NCBI GenBank assembly: GCA_013180625.2
Contig: SNVD02007141.1
Coordinates: forward strand, 124,001 to 188,000
DNA length: 64,000 nucleotides
Direction: 5' to 3'
Origin: Boswellia sacra
Taxonomy: Eukaryota; Streptophyta; Magnoliopsida; Sapindales; Burseraceae
The position numbers were made by a program, and so were the translations under genes. Shown here piece after piece: positions 36,008-47,912 of the stretch; the stretch's first letter is position 1; each line of letters begins with the position of its first letter. The notes beneath the pieces were generated by a model, which worked only from the letters and a program-made list of their open reading frames with translations, was not told where the DNA came from and did no database searches.

Positions 36008-38440
36008 AAATGAAAATACAAAATTGCCCTTTTAACAAAATGACTGAAACACTCTTTCTATCACGAGACTTTTGCCTGGATTGGGCGAGCTGATCCATGA
36101 TTCCTCGAAATTGTTAGATGATTAGGAAACTTCGTGTTGTAGATAAATGATGGCTATGACACACAAAGAAACAAGTCGAGGATTTGCAAAGGAAGAGTGG
36201 CAGTGTAAGCAAGTAGAAATATAAGCGATGGTAACTGATGAATTGATCCTAAGCCAACAGGATTAAGAGCGATATGGCTTCAATCATGAATAGACTATAA
36301 TAAGTGACTTTTTGGAATGGTTTTATATTAGTCAAGACAGAATGCTGACAAAAAGCTAAAGAACCTAATTCTGGACACACAACTTGGTTTGGATTCTTAA
36401 AAGGATTAACTTCATGACGGTCTTAAGTATAACTATGTAACCAATCAACATATAATTGACTGGATGACCATTGGAAGCATTCTTGAGTGAGGAGGAATGT
36501 CCATAAAAGGCTTCAACAATCTGCTATCTAACTATATAGGTTGATTTCGGCATGTAGGGTAGTGTTTAGGCTGATTTTGGTGTAAGCTATAGTATTTAGA
36601 CTCGGGTTGATGACATAACAATCTACAATAAATATAAATATGCCTAGCCCATGTTTCTAGATCGTGCTTTATGTAGGAAGGAATGGTTACAACTGATGCT
36701 ATAAAATCAATGTGTATAAAACAACCTGATAATGACTTTAGGCTGAGGTTCTTGTGTATGGGAATTAATTGATGATGCATGCATGAATATGAGTGGTTGG
36801 ATCTTTTTATAGTAGAAGAGTGAGTATTGTAGTTGAAATTGACCTAGGCTTACGATAAGGATGAAGGGATAATTATCATATAATTATTACTTATTTGTTT
36901 AAATGCTAATATTATATGATAAAGTTTATATCATTTATTTAAGATCAATATCTACGATAAATATGGGATAAAACCTATCCTAAGGATTTTTACCATCTTG
37001 ACCCTTTAGCCTTAATTGCTAGTGAACCAAAGTACCCTCCACGTGGGTTTTGGTTCAATGATTTCGGCTAAGTGGGCCTCATATTCCTTGTTTGTGCCAA
37101 CCAAACCACAGCCAATGTAAGAGCCCCATAGGTGGCTTAGATCCATTTGTCTTGGATATTCATCTGATTCAGATCGGCTTCACTGGTATTTGGCTTTGAG
37201 CTTCAAGATACCATAAACAATAGCCCAAAGAGTCAGACTAAACAAATAGAATATATGCGCTTCATAGACAGATACTTGCTAGGCTTTATATGTTGGGCTA
37301 TCAGATTTTGAGTTTAGAGGCATTTTGTACTGTTTGTATTATGATGTCATGGACTTTTATAATTGACATCAGATTTTAGGTTTGTTTGGGCCTTATTATT
37401 GACCCATTGGGCTTTGAACAAAATCAAGCTTCAACAAAGACTAATGTCTGAAGAATTTTTATGCATTGAAGGTGTATATGTCTTTGGTCTCTAATTTTTG
37501 TAAGTAAAATATTGATGATTGCTAAGGAATCCCTTCTTTTACCACCAAATGCTTTGTGTAGAAATTTGGTTTTCAAGCTTCTTACTCAAAATATTATGAT
37601 CTCTTTCTCTTGCAAACCAAAAAGGAAGCTAACTACCCTTTGTGACTCTAGCAGGGATTGCCAGCATAACCATTCCAATTTTTAAGTCAACAAGTGAAGA
37701 ATGTGTAACTATGAAAATAATAGCTAAAATGAGCTAAAATGACAACGAAGTGTTTTATTTACCTTAGCTTCTTCTTATTATGATATTTATAATGCAATGA
37801 CTCTTATTTGCTCTTTAGCTAATGATCCATGTCATTTAATGGTAACCATTAACTAAATTATAATTGTAACTTCACCATTGTTCAACTCAATGAAGTATCC
37901 TAAAGTTAGCTTCCACTCAACAACTAGACACACTTTCCAGTTCCATGAATTATAAGATTTTCAATAGTTATGTTGATTGAGTATAGAGGCTAGATGGATT
38001 AGAATAAGATGTTCCGTTGTGCTCATGGGCTTAATAGTAATAACATCAATGTGCCCTTTGTTATGGGCTTGAAAATGGGCTTTTACAACCTATTGGTCTT
38101 GATGATTAGTGTATGTGAGCTAGATCTTCCTTATCCAACAATTGCTAACATAATTAAAAATAAAATCAAACTCTCAATCATCACATTGATCTCAAATTGT
38201 TTTTATAATTGGTATTTGTAACTGAAATTAATCTAATATATTTTTATTTCAATGCTTAATTTATAGTTATACTTAAGAGTTCAGCAACAATAATAAAAGA
38301 GCGGGAATATATGCACTTGAAAAACTACTTAGAGCACCATATACTTTGCACAACCATTATCAAAACCCCAAATTACTTACCTTAATTTAATGTTTATCCT
38401 TTACATACATACATCCATACATCCATACATACATACATAA

Positions 38441-38484
<44 letters not shown>

Positions 38485-38836
38485 TTTCTATTAAATAATG
38501 AAATACTTGCTCTCTCTGCAAAACAAAATCATTTTTGGACACTTCCTCTAAAAATTGAATAACTATATATCTTCTTTCATTATTTTTGTAAAACCATTAC
38601 ACAAAAGTTTCTTTATACACACACATACACTAGACACAAATTTTTAGCAGTTGATCTATATAATTTAATAATTGAGATGATAAATAAGTTGGCTGAGATG
38701 ATAAATGAGTTGACAATACTAAATATAACTTGTTGACTTTTAATATAAACTATTAAATTTTGTAACATCATTGGCCATAAATTTGTAATAATAAATTGTG
38801 TCAAAATTTTATGTCAACAGACCTGATGAATATTTT
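36008..38836. other. Spacer, no gene seen
   Basis: No coding region is supportable. The stretch around 37030-37440 has GGGCCTT/GGGCTTTG words like those in plant LTRs but no ends could be drawn. A compound CATA/TA microsatellite is at 38404-38480. Confidence 0.45.
38404..38480. repeat. Compound (CATA)n-(TA)n microsatellite
   Basis: Runs of CATACATACATC/CATA followed by an uninterrupted TA tract. Confidence 0.95.
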
Positions 38837-39021
38837 AACATAGGGTTTTAACACAAATTAAGACACAAGTTTTCAGCCATCCACTTTTTTTTTTTTTTTG
38901 TTCCAAGGATCCAAATAAATACTAATGTGGCATCTTAAACATTAATAAAACAATTTAAAAGTCAGATAGGCTAGGATAGCAATGAGAAGATAAAAAGGCT
39001 GAGATTAGCAGCACCTTCATC

Positions 39022-41098
39022 TAGGGATGGCAATGGGGCGGGGCGGGTCCGGGGCGGCCGGTACCCATCCCCGCCCCGTTCAACTAATTTTTGCCCCGCC
39101 CTGCCCCGTTACGGGGCAAAAAAAATTTGAGGAGACCCAGACCCGCCCCGCCCCGCCCCTAAATATTTATATTTTTACAATTACATCCCTATAAAATTTA
39201 TACTTTTTGCAATCTCATCCTCATATAATATTTACATATTTACAAATAACTTCATTCTCAATTTTTCATCATATTATTTATAATTATGGTCATTTTTTAA
39301 TAATCATAAAAATAATATATCTTCAAACTAAAATCAAAATGTTTGTATATTATTATTTAATTTTATTAGTAATAATGTTACATATTCTATTAGAAATGAT
39401 GTTATAAGTATATTATTGATTATAAACTAATTAATTGACAAATTTTCAAATAGTTGATAATATAATTAAATAACATGTTGATTTAATTTCAATATAATAA
39501 TAGTAATAATATGATTGGCATATTCATATGTTAATTAGTTAATATTATAAATATTCATAAAACATTAATAATTTAATTAATTAATTTTAATTACGATAAA
39601 TCATATATTTAAGGTTATAAGACTATTTTTATCATTTTTTGTTTATATATTTAGAAAATAATATATTGGTTATATTAAAAGTATACATTTTCAAAATAAT
39701 CTTGATAATATTGTAATAATTTAATTAGTATTTAGTAATCTGTATCAAGATTGTAATATTGTATATATTACACAAATTTAATTATTATAAAATATAAATA
39801 TTTAATTACCATTTGATTTTTTTATTAGTAATAATGTTACATACTCTACTAGAAATAATATTAAAAGTGTATTATTGATTGTAAACTAGTTAATTAATAA
39901 TTTTTTAAATAGTTGATAATACAATTAAATAATTTTTCAATAGCATATTGATTTAATTTTAAAATAGTAATGGTAATAATATGATTGATATATACCAATT
40001 AATTAACATTATATATATTTATAAAATATTAACAATTTACTTAATTAATTTAAATTACGATAAATCATATATTAAAGGTTCTAAGATTATTTTTAGTATA
40101 TTTTTATTTACATATATAGAAAATAATATATTGATTATATTAAAAGTATACATTTTAAAAATAATATTGTTAATATTGTAATAATTTAATTATTACTTAG
40201 TAATCTATATCAAGATTGTATATATTATCCAAATTTAGTTACTATAAAATACAAATATTTAATTGTCATTAATTATCATTTGATTTTATTAGTAATAATA
40301 TTACATACACTATTAGAAATAATGTAAAATGCGTATTACTGCTTGTAAATTAATTAATTGACAATTTTTTAAATAATTGATAATACAATTAAATAATTTT
40401 TTAATAGCATGTTGATTTAATTTCAATCTAATAATAGTAAAATATGATTGACATATGCCAATTAATTAACATTATATATATTTATGAAACATTAATAATC
40501 TAAATAATTAATTTAAATTACGATAAATGATATATTTAAGGTTATAAAATTGTTTTCATCATTTTCTATTTACATATTTAAAAAATAATATATTGATTAT
40601 ATGAAAGGTATACATTTTAAAAATAATATTGTTAATATTGTAATAATTCAATTAGTACTTAATAATATATATAAAGATTGTATATATTATACAAATTTAA
40701 TTACCATAAAATACAAAATATTTTATTTGTCATTATAACATGATCAAATTGATGTTAAGGATGTTAATTGTTAAGTAAAATATAACTTTTATTAAAGTAT
40801 TTTTATTATTTGTAAAATTATTAAGAATTCATATATATGAAAAATTTAACAAATATAACCTAAAAAATTTTGACAGTCCTAATAGTTTAAAAAATTACAA
40901 ATGCACCCCTATATCTTGCGGGGCGGGGCGGGTCAACGGGTCCAAGAGCCTTGCCCCGGACCCAGACCCGCCCCGACCGGGGCAAAATTTGTTTGCCCCG
41001 GATCCGCCCTAAAATATTGTTTTGACGGGTCTTGCCCTGCCCCAGACCCGACGGGGCACACCGGGGCTCCAGACCCGCAGGGCAAATTGCCATCTCTA
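39022..41098. mobile_element. Non-autonomous hAT element with perfect 8-bp target duplication
   Basis: Ends TAGGGATGGCAAT and ATTGCCATCTCTA form a 13-bp inverted repeat with one mismatch. CCTTCATC is duplicated exactly at 39014-39021 and 41099-41106. The subterminal ~140-190 bp are extremely GC-rich (GGGGCGGGGCGGG and its complement), while the ~1.7 kb core is extremely AT-rich and non-coding. Eight-bp duplications are characteristic of hAT elements. Open frames in the GC-rich ends are shadows of the repeat. Confidence 0.93.
39366..40735. repeat. Three tandem ~460-bp units inside the hAT element
   Basis: The word TTAGTAATAAT(G/A)TTACATA starts near 39366, 39825 and 40289, and each unit continues in the same order: (A/T)TAGAAAT(A/G)AT, GTTGATTTAATTT, ATTACGATAAAT, ATATTGTAATAATT. 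The internal block was therefore triplicated, and the copies have since diverged. Confidence 0.85.
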
Positions 41099-41576
41099 CC
41101 TTCATCTTTGGAGAAAACAAAAGTTGCATCATACTCTTGCTAGCGAAAATGCAATTGTCATCTGCTAAAAAAAATGATCATTTCGATGGCTGTTAGATAT
41201 ACGTACGGTCATTCATTTACGCCTTAATGAGATGCAGGAGAGCAGGTAATAAAAAAGTTTTTATTTCTGGCCATACCAATGGAAACAAGATTTGGCGATT
41301 CAAATATTGATAGTGGTTCATTGGAGTCAAATCTATGCTTTAGGAAACCAAGTTTTACCTTAACCAACTTAAACGACGCTTTAGGTCTTATTAATTGATC
41401 ATACCTTTTTTTCCCTCTTTATTTTACTATTTTATCTTAGCTTTGCAAATTTTTCTTTAAATCACGCAATTTGATTAACTAAACTGTAGTCCTGTTTAAA
41501 AAAAAAAACTGCTATTAACCTTTCGTTCCTTTTCTTTTTCTTTTTCATTTTTAGTAATCAATTCTGATTCTTTATA

Positions 41577-41581
<5 letters not shown>

Positions 41582-41654
<73 letters not shown>
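41582..41654. repeat. Compound (TA)n(GA)n microsatellite
   Basis: A TA run to about 41622 followed directly by GA repeats to 41654. Confidence 0.97.
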
Positions 41655-41659
<5 letters not shown>

Positions 41660-42523
41660 TAAGCTATAATTTTTCACAAAAAAAACCCAACTATTTTATT
41701 TTATTTTTTTGGTTTTTTCTTTCTTTTCCATTTTTATGTTCTTTTTAACCAAAAATTTGAAGAACAAAAATATAAAAAGAAATCCAGTTCTCATTAAGAT
41801 TTTTTTAAGCAAACAGGGTATTTTGAAATTTTGTTCTGTAAGTTTATAATCTAAATAATGTTAAGAGTTTGACCTAAAAAAAAAAGAAAAAGAAAAACTA
41901 TATAAAGCACAAAATAGAAGAATACATAATAGAGCCTAACACATTATGAATTTCTAATTTTTTTTAATAAACCTGGTACGTTTTTAATTGTTACTGTAAA
42001 TTTTTGTTTGAATTAGATTAATCTAATTTAATCACTAAGACAATTGTTAAAGTAATTTTTATTCTTTATTTGTTTCTCACCTCGTAGAAAAAAGTCCAAA
42101 TCGTTGTAGTGACGTCTAGGGAATGTGAATCTTTATGTACTAGTCGTTTTCTTCTTTGTTGTATAATTTAGAGCTCAGAGCTACTTTTACTGAAAAGTAA
42201 AGCTTAGTAAGTTATTCAAATAGAATAATAATTATTCAAGTTATCAAGAGAACGGGACTATTGCTAAAGATTTGATATTGGAATTATTGAGATAATGCAT
42301 TGTTTATTTTTATATGTAAATGATACTAACTAAACAGTGTCTTTTTAATATATAGAACATAGTTGGAACCAACTTTGAGCTTGGAATAGAACCTTGAAGT
42401 CATTGGGATAAATTTAATGCAATGGATGGAACTTATGTGGGAAGCATTAACTTGATCTTAGTGATTATGGATTTTGTTGAGATTGTTGATGCTTAATTGA
42501 TAGGATTTTCTTTATGTGTAAAC

Positions 42524-43430
42524 AGTAACGGATCTAGGATTGTTATGAGCAGGCCGAGTTTTCTTAAGAAATGATTTTTTTTATTGGAATAAAGTGAATT
42601 TGATGTTAATTTGTTTCATTCATTTTTTCTGATTTGCTTCATTATTATTGTCTCTTTTAAAAAAATCATATGTTTTTGAAAAAAAAATTTTGTATTGATT
42701 TTTGAAATGTTAAGGATATATAACAAAATATTTATGTATATCTTTTCTATGAAAATTCTTATTAAAAAGATATAATTTTCGAATCAATTCAATATTCCTT
42801 AATTGTAATATCGGTTAAATCTTTTTTTGATGATTATAAAATTTGAGCATGATAACTTGGTTGGTTGGAAATAATATTGATTTCTTAACTTAGCAATCCT
42901 TTGAAATAACTTATTATAAATTATGTTGAAAAATATATTTCAATAAACTAAACTATATAATTATGTAAAGGAAAATAATATTATTCCTCTTAATAAAATA
43001 AAAAAATATATCATAACTTTGTTGAAGCAAGAGGAATGGATCGGGAACTAATTGATGGATTTTAAAAAAAAAAAAAAAAGTGAAGCTACCTGTCTTTACA
43101 TAGGATACTAATCATGATTTAGTAGAAAATTTATTTATATATGAAATTTGTATTTAAGTAGGAGATACTATTACCTTCCTATCTAATTAAAATTGTAAAA
43201 GAAATTCTATTTAATTAAATATAATGATATAAAATTTTGAGCATCCACTTATTTGAAATATTAATCATATCATTATATGAATGTAGTATTATAAAAACTG
43301 TTGGAGGCCGAAACTAAAGAAATCATACACAATGCAACCTACTTTAATTGGATATATTAAAATATTTTTAAAAAAATTTTGCCTGATGGAGCCCGGGCCC
43401 CCTTAGGCTTGTGAACAGGTCCGCCCTTAC
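42524..43430. mobile_element. hAT-like MITE, ~0.9 kb
   Basis: The left end is AGTAACGGATCTAGGATT; the right end, read inward on the other strand, is GTAAGGGCGGACCTG. This resembles the CAGGGGCGGATCTAGG consensus of many plant hAT elements. GTGTAA lies next to both ends (from 42516 and from 43431), compatible with a decayed 8-bp duplication. The GCCCGGGCCCCC near the right end also fits that family. No coding capacity. Confidence 0.7.
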
Positions 43431-44796
43431 GTGTAAGACTATTGGAACTAAGTAGAAGTGAAAACAATAATATTTAGTTGTCATCCCAATCCTTATAAAG
43501 CTTGATTAACTTCAAAACTATATTTTCTCAGTTGATAAAAACAGTTGTGATATGCATTTGTACCATAGGAGGGAATCCTTTTAATGAAAATGTTATTTAC
43601 TATTTTGAAGTCTTCTTGGAACAATAATTGTAAACTCCATTCGTCAAATGCTCATGGCATGAACTTATTGAATCTCCAAGCATAAAAACACAAAATTAAA
43701 TTAGGCTTATAGGATTAAAAATAAAAACCAAAGGGAGCATCCAAGTAAAATTCTATAAAGATTGCAAGACCAAATTAAGCATCAAAGTATCCAGTAGCTT
43801 CTTGAAATCGAGAAATTGCAAGAAGTATTCAGTTGAAAATACTTGATCGATCCATGAATCAAAACTTAGAAGAAAACATCAATAAAATCAAAGACCTAAT
43901 AATTAGATCAAAACAAGTGCTTAGAACATCTCCACTAGCTCAACATGTTCAAACCATAATAATTATATACATTCAAAACCCCAAAATGTTAAATTATCCA
44001 CGTAACATCTGCATAGAGGAGATACAAATTACTTGTCACAAGTCATAAAATAAAATCTAAATATGAAACTAAAATGTATGAACACAAAACACCTTTGATG
44101 GAATTTAAATAGAAAATATCAATAAAAACTATATTACTTAATTGTTATTCTTCTATTTTATCGTTTTAGAAGGTTTTATTTATTTGTTTGTTTGTTTATT
44201 TATTTTTTGCTTAGTCAATTTATCTCTTAACATTATTTAGATTAAAACTTTAGAGAAAAAAAATTAGGATATTTGCTACAAATCTTTGTAACAAACAGGT
44301 TTCGTTTTATATTTGATATTTTCTCCAATTTTTTTGTTAGAAAATAATTAAGGATCACAGGAGCTAAAAATAAAAAAAGAAGAGGATAAAAAAGTAACAA
44401 CAATTGATTTTTTATTAGATACATTACTGTTAAGACAAACAATTAGTTAACATTACTTTAAAAATGTTTTTTACAAAAAACAAAAAAAAAAACCAAAGAG
44501 CAAAAATAAAGCATACACGTGCCCTCAATAAAGTCTTCCATCTAAATGATCAATTTTTATAGAAGATAAAGATTGAATTTTTACTTGCAACAGTTTGACG
44601 CACTTTTGTTTTCTCTAAAGATGAACGTGCACAAGGTCATCGCATCCTTTTCATCTTCTTATAGCCACCTCAGCCTGTTTAACTTTTAAATTATTTTATT
44701 AATGTGTAAGATGCTATATCAGTATATATTTAGATCCTTGGATCGAAAGAAATCGATGGCTGAAAACTATTACCAAATTGTGTTAAAACTCTGTGT

Positions 44797-46842
44797 TTAT
44801 ATATATACATATACACCTAACTTTTAAAACCCAAAATTGAAATTTTAAAATCGCAATTGTGAATTGAATTGTATTTGATGGATAAAGCTCAATTTGTGTT
44901 CATTACCATGGCTCCAAATTTGGAGAGAAGATCAAAGCGTAGCTTATTGGGTTTCTTTTTTTTTTGTTTTTTTTTCTATAGATTTTGTCTAATTTACTCC
45001 AAATCAAAGAAAGTAAAGTTTGATTTCAAAGAAAAATAAAATTAGAGTATATGGACAAGTTGAACGAGAAAAAGAATTATTTATTTATCCTTACGAGTAC
45101 ATTAATTTAGGGATATTTTAGTAATATAAAATTCTTATTCTTAAATGAATGTTGAGAGTAGTTTCCTTATGTAATTAGCTCTAATCTTAATAAAATCGTT
45201 TTTTAATTATTTAAATTTGGTACGTCCTATGCTAAATATCAGATCCTAATTAACGCTGCCATTGCTGCCACACAGAAACTTGAAGCCCAAGTGTTCAGAT
45301 TCACTTTGGATTACTCGGATTGGCTCATCGGGTCAACTCATTTTGAGTCGCATTCCGAAATGAGTGTTTCACGTGCAAGTGCAAAAGTAAAATACAATGG
45401 AAGATGAATGGCAATGGACAAGCAATAAAGCGCTCATTTACTTGGAAAAATCATAAGCAAAGTACTAGTTCGCTTTATTGCTTTTAATTCTTGTTTTCTT
45501 TTCTAAGAATTAATTATTAGTAAATTATTTATGGATGTGGGGCCGTAGTTTAGCTCCACGGTGACTGGTGACTGGTGACCCAAGCAAATCAGTTGAACAC
45601 CCTTTTCTAAAGATCACCAAATTGTATTATTTTTTAAATAGATCCGACTGCCTTATAAGATGAGAAATTTACACTCACATTCTTGAGTTTAAGTAAACTA
45701 CACTTAATCTCAGAAATTTAAATTTCTAACACTATAATCCTTATGATTCATATATTCTAGTTAGAAACAACTATCGAAAGGTACCAAAACTAACTCCATT
45801 GTTCAATTACTTGAGAAATTTTCTTTGCTGTCGATTTCTTGAGCTTTATAGCTCAAAGAAGAGTCACTGAATTGTCAAGCATAAGAGACTGAAACAAAAA
45901 AAAAAAAAGAGTTGAGTTACCGACAGGTGGCTATAGTGTTTGAAATTTTTGAAACCATTGTTCTTTTTTAAAGCTTTTCCTTAGTTTTTGGGCACTACTA
46001 AATTAACCCTTTCAATTATTTTAGGATATTAATGTATTATTCTTTTAAAACAAAAGGGTTTAAGTGTCATTCTCATAAACCTTTGGATCTCAGAGTACGC
46101 AGTCTAAACTTCAGGGATGCGAAGGGCCATTCCTATGTAACAATTGATTACATTTTGTGGGGAGATGTATGGTGTTTTATATTGATGATAATTATTAATA
46201 TTAGTGGCGTAGAGGCACACATCACTCCAAGAGGTGGACCCTCCCTTATTTTATGGTCCACGACCAAACCCATATTCATGTATGCCACGTGGATGACAGC
46301 AGCTGCATGATATAAGCATGAAGTGTGATGATATTTCACATTTATCAACTTCTTTTTTTTAAGTCATTATTTATCCATAAAAATTCTGGGTATATATATT
46401 CGATAGATACTGAATCTGACATGCACACTCCCTCCAGTGGCCTTCAACAGTAACATACGCCGTTACTTGGAAATAAAAATTAGCCACTAAATACAAAACA
46501 GCCTAATATAATATTCGACGGTATTTTAAAATTTACCAAGTTTTTAATATTTTATTATCCAACTAAATTAAATAGTGCTACATATATTTTTGTCAATTAA
46601 ACAATGCTAAATTAAGTATATCTCGTAAAGTGTTTAACAAATACTTGAGTATTTAAGAGAACGATATTTTTATTCTATTAGATTGAATTTGTTTAGACAT
46701 AATAATAAATTAAATTATGGACTAGCTAAACTATAATGTGGTTCCCTCCAAGATTAACGGATACCGTTACTTGGAAGTATCTAGGTTCCGTTAGCCGGCG
46801 CCGCTTTGAAGTTGAGTTTGAGATTGAGATGAGAGTTGAGAT
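44797..46842. other. Spacer and distal XND1 promoter
   Basis: No gene recognised. The proximal part upstream of the NAC gene has two copies of CCGTTACTTGGAA, annotated separately. Confidence 0.45.
46460..46776 (+). promoter_or_regulatory. Duplicated CCGTTACTTGGAA motif upstream of the NAC gene
   Basis: CCGTTACTTGGAA occurs exactly at 46460-46472 and 46764-46776, each preceded within 20-30 bp by CCCTCCA. The copies lie about 600 and 300 bp before the ATG. A regulatory role is only an inference from exact duplication in a promoter. Confidence 0.35.
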
Positions 46843-46965
46843 TTGTTTAAATATCAAGCTCAAGTCTCCCAATACATTCCATTATACATAGTTATCAATT
46901 GCAATGAAAAGCACGCACCTTCTTTTTCACGTCACGCTCATGCTCTCTCCCCTCACTTATTACAC

Positions 46966-46976
46966 TATAAATATAT
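46966..46976 (+). promoter_or_regulatory. TATA box of the NAC gene
   Basis: TATAAATATAT lies 83-93 bp upstream of the ATG at 47059, which would give a 5' UTR of about 60 bp with transcription starting near 47000. It is a good match to the plant consensus at a sensible spacing. Confidence 0.6.
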
Positions 46977-47058
46977 CATCATCGCAACAAAACTCTTGCT
47001 TACAACTATCCGAAATTTCATATTCTTCTATTGCAATATTATTATTATCATTATCATT

Positions 47059-47912
47059 ATGGGAGATAACAATGCTAATGTTAATCTACCACCAGGATTT
47101 CGATTCTATCCAACTGATGAAGAGCTTCTTGTTCATTTTCTTCAACGCAAGGCGTCTCTTCTACCATGCCATCCTGATGTAATCCCTGATCTCGATCTCT
47201 ATCCATATGACCCATGGCAACTCAATGGTATCTCTCTATCTATCTATCAATCTATATATGAACAATTTTATTCATTATATGAATTCAATAGCGTAACATA
47301 CATGTGTTGGGTGGTGTAGGGAAAGCCTTAGCCGAGGGCAACCAATGGTACTTCTATAGTCGAAGGACACAAAATCGTATTACAAGTAATGGGTATTGGA
47401 AGGCAATGGGCATTGAAGAAGCAGTGCTCACAAGTGGTGGCAGGAAAGTTGCTGGCATGAAGAAATATTTTGTTTTTCATCATGGCGAACCGCCGGCCGA
47501 CGTCAAAACTAACTGGATAATGCAGGAGTATCGTCTCTCTGATTCTACTGCTTCTTCTTCTAGTAGTAGTAGTAAGCCTTCTAAAAGAAGAGATCAACAT
47601 TCAAAACCAGTGAGTAATATACTCTATACGTATATTTACAGTAAGTTATATAATACAAGTAGTAATATACATCACAAAATTTATAATAACATATAATTAA
47701 TTAATGTTACAGTAAGTACTATACATGTTTGAGTTTGAGTTTGAGCTGAGTTAATTAAAATTTTCATACTATTTCAGGATTACAGTAAATGGGTCATCTG
47801 TCGAGTTTATGAAAGAAATAGTGATGGGGATGATGATGGAACAGAGCTCTCATGCTTGGATGAGGTGTTCTTATCTCTAGATGACCTTGAAGAAATTAGT
47901 TTGCCAAATTAG
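47059..47912 (+). CDS. XND1: NAC domain transcription factor XND1/NAC104
   Basis: Nuclear transcription factor; the Arabidopsis orthologue restrains secondary-wall formation and cell death in differentiating xylem. Exons 47059-47227, 47320-47609 and 47778-47912, all with GT-AG introns (donors GTATCT and GTGAGT, acceptors TGTAG and TTCAG), give 197 residues. NAC subdomains appear in order: A, LPPGFRFYPTDEELLVHFL (10-28); B, VIPDLDLYPYDPWQL (41-55); C, WYFYSRRTQNRITSNGYW; D, KKYFVFHHGEPP and TNWIMQEYRL; E, DYSKWVICRVYE (154-165). A Ser-rich linker precedes E. The very short acidic C-terminus (TELSCLDEVFLSLDDLEEIS) is the XND1 hallmark; I recall that such motifs bind retinoblastoma-related protein in this family. 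Length and intron positions match the family. The ATG is chosen over an upstream one at 46843, which adds no NAC sequence. Confidence 0.96.

Larger units (their letters stand above)
38837..44796. mobile_element. Long-TIR (MULE-like) element carrying two nested insertions
   Basis: The left arm (about 38837-39021, continuing at 41107-41130 beyond a nested hAT) recurs inverted at about 44594-44796. Shared words read toward the right end are ACTTTTGTTTTCTC, AAAGATGAA, CTCAGCCT, ACTTTTAAATT, TTTTATTAATGT, GATCCTTGGA, GATGGCTGAAAAC and TTGTGTTAAAAC. Identity looks like roughly three quarters over ~200 bp. No transposase was found in the interior and the flanking 9-mers do not match, so the class is tentative. 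Confidence 0.65.

Noticed and set aside
36532..36780. 82-codon minus-strand open frame
   Set aside because: No recognisable domain, no splice or promoter context; likely chance.
38401..38480. Regularly spaced CATA repeats as a CRISPR-like array
   Set aside because: It is a simple microsatellite without spacers, in a plant genome.
40887..41143. Pro/Gly-rich open frames near 41 kb
   Set aside because: They lie in the GC-rich terminus of the hAT element and exist on both strands; composition alone explains them.
46843..47058. Upstream in-frame ATG extending XND1 by 72 residues
   Set aside because: The extension includes the TATA box region, has no NAC sequence, and the ATG at 47059 gives the family's usual MGDN start.
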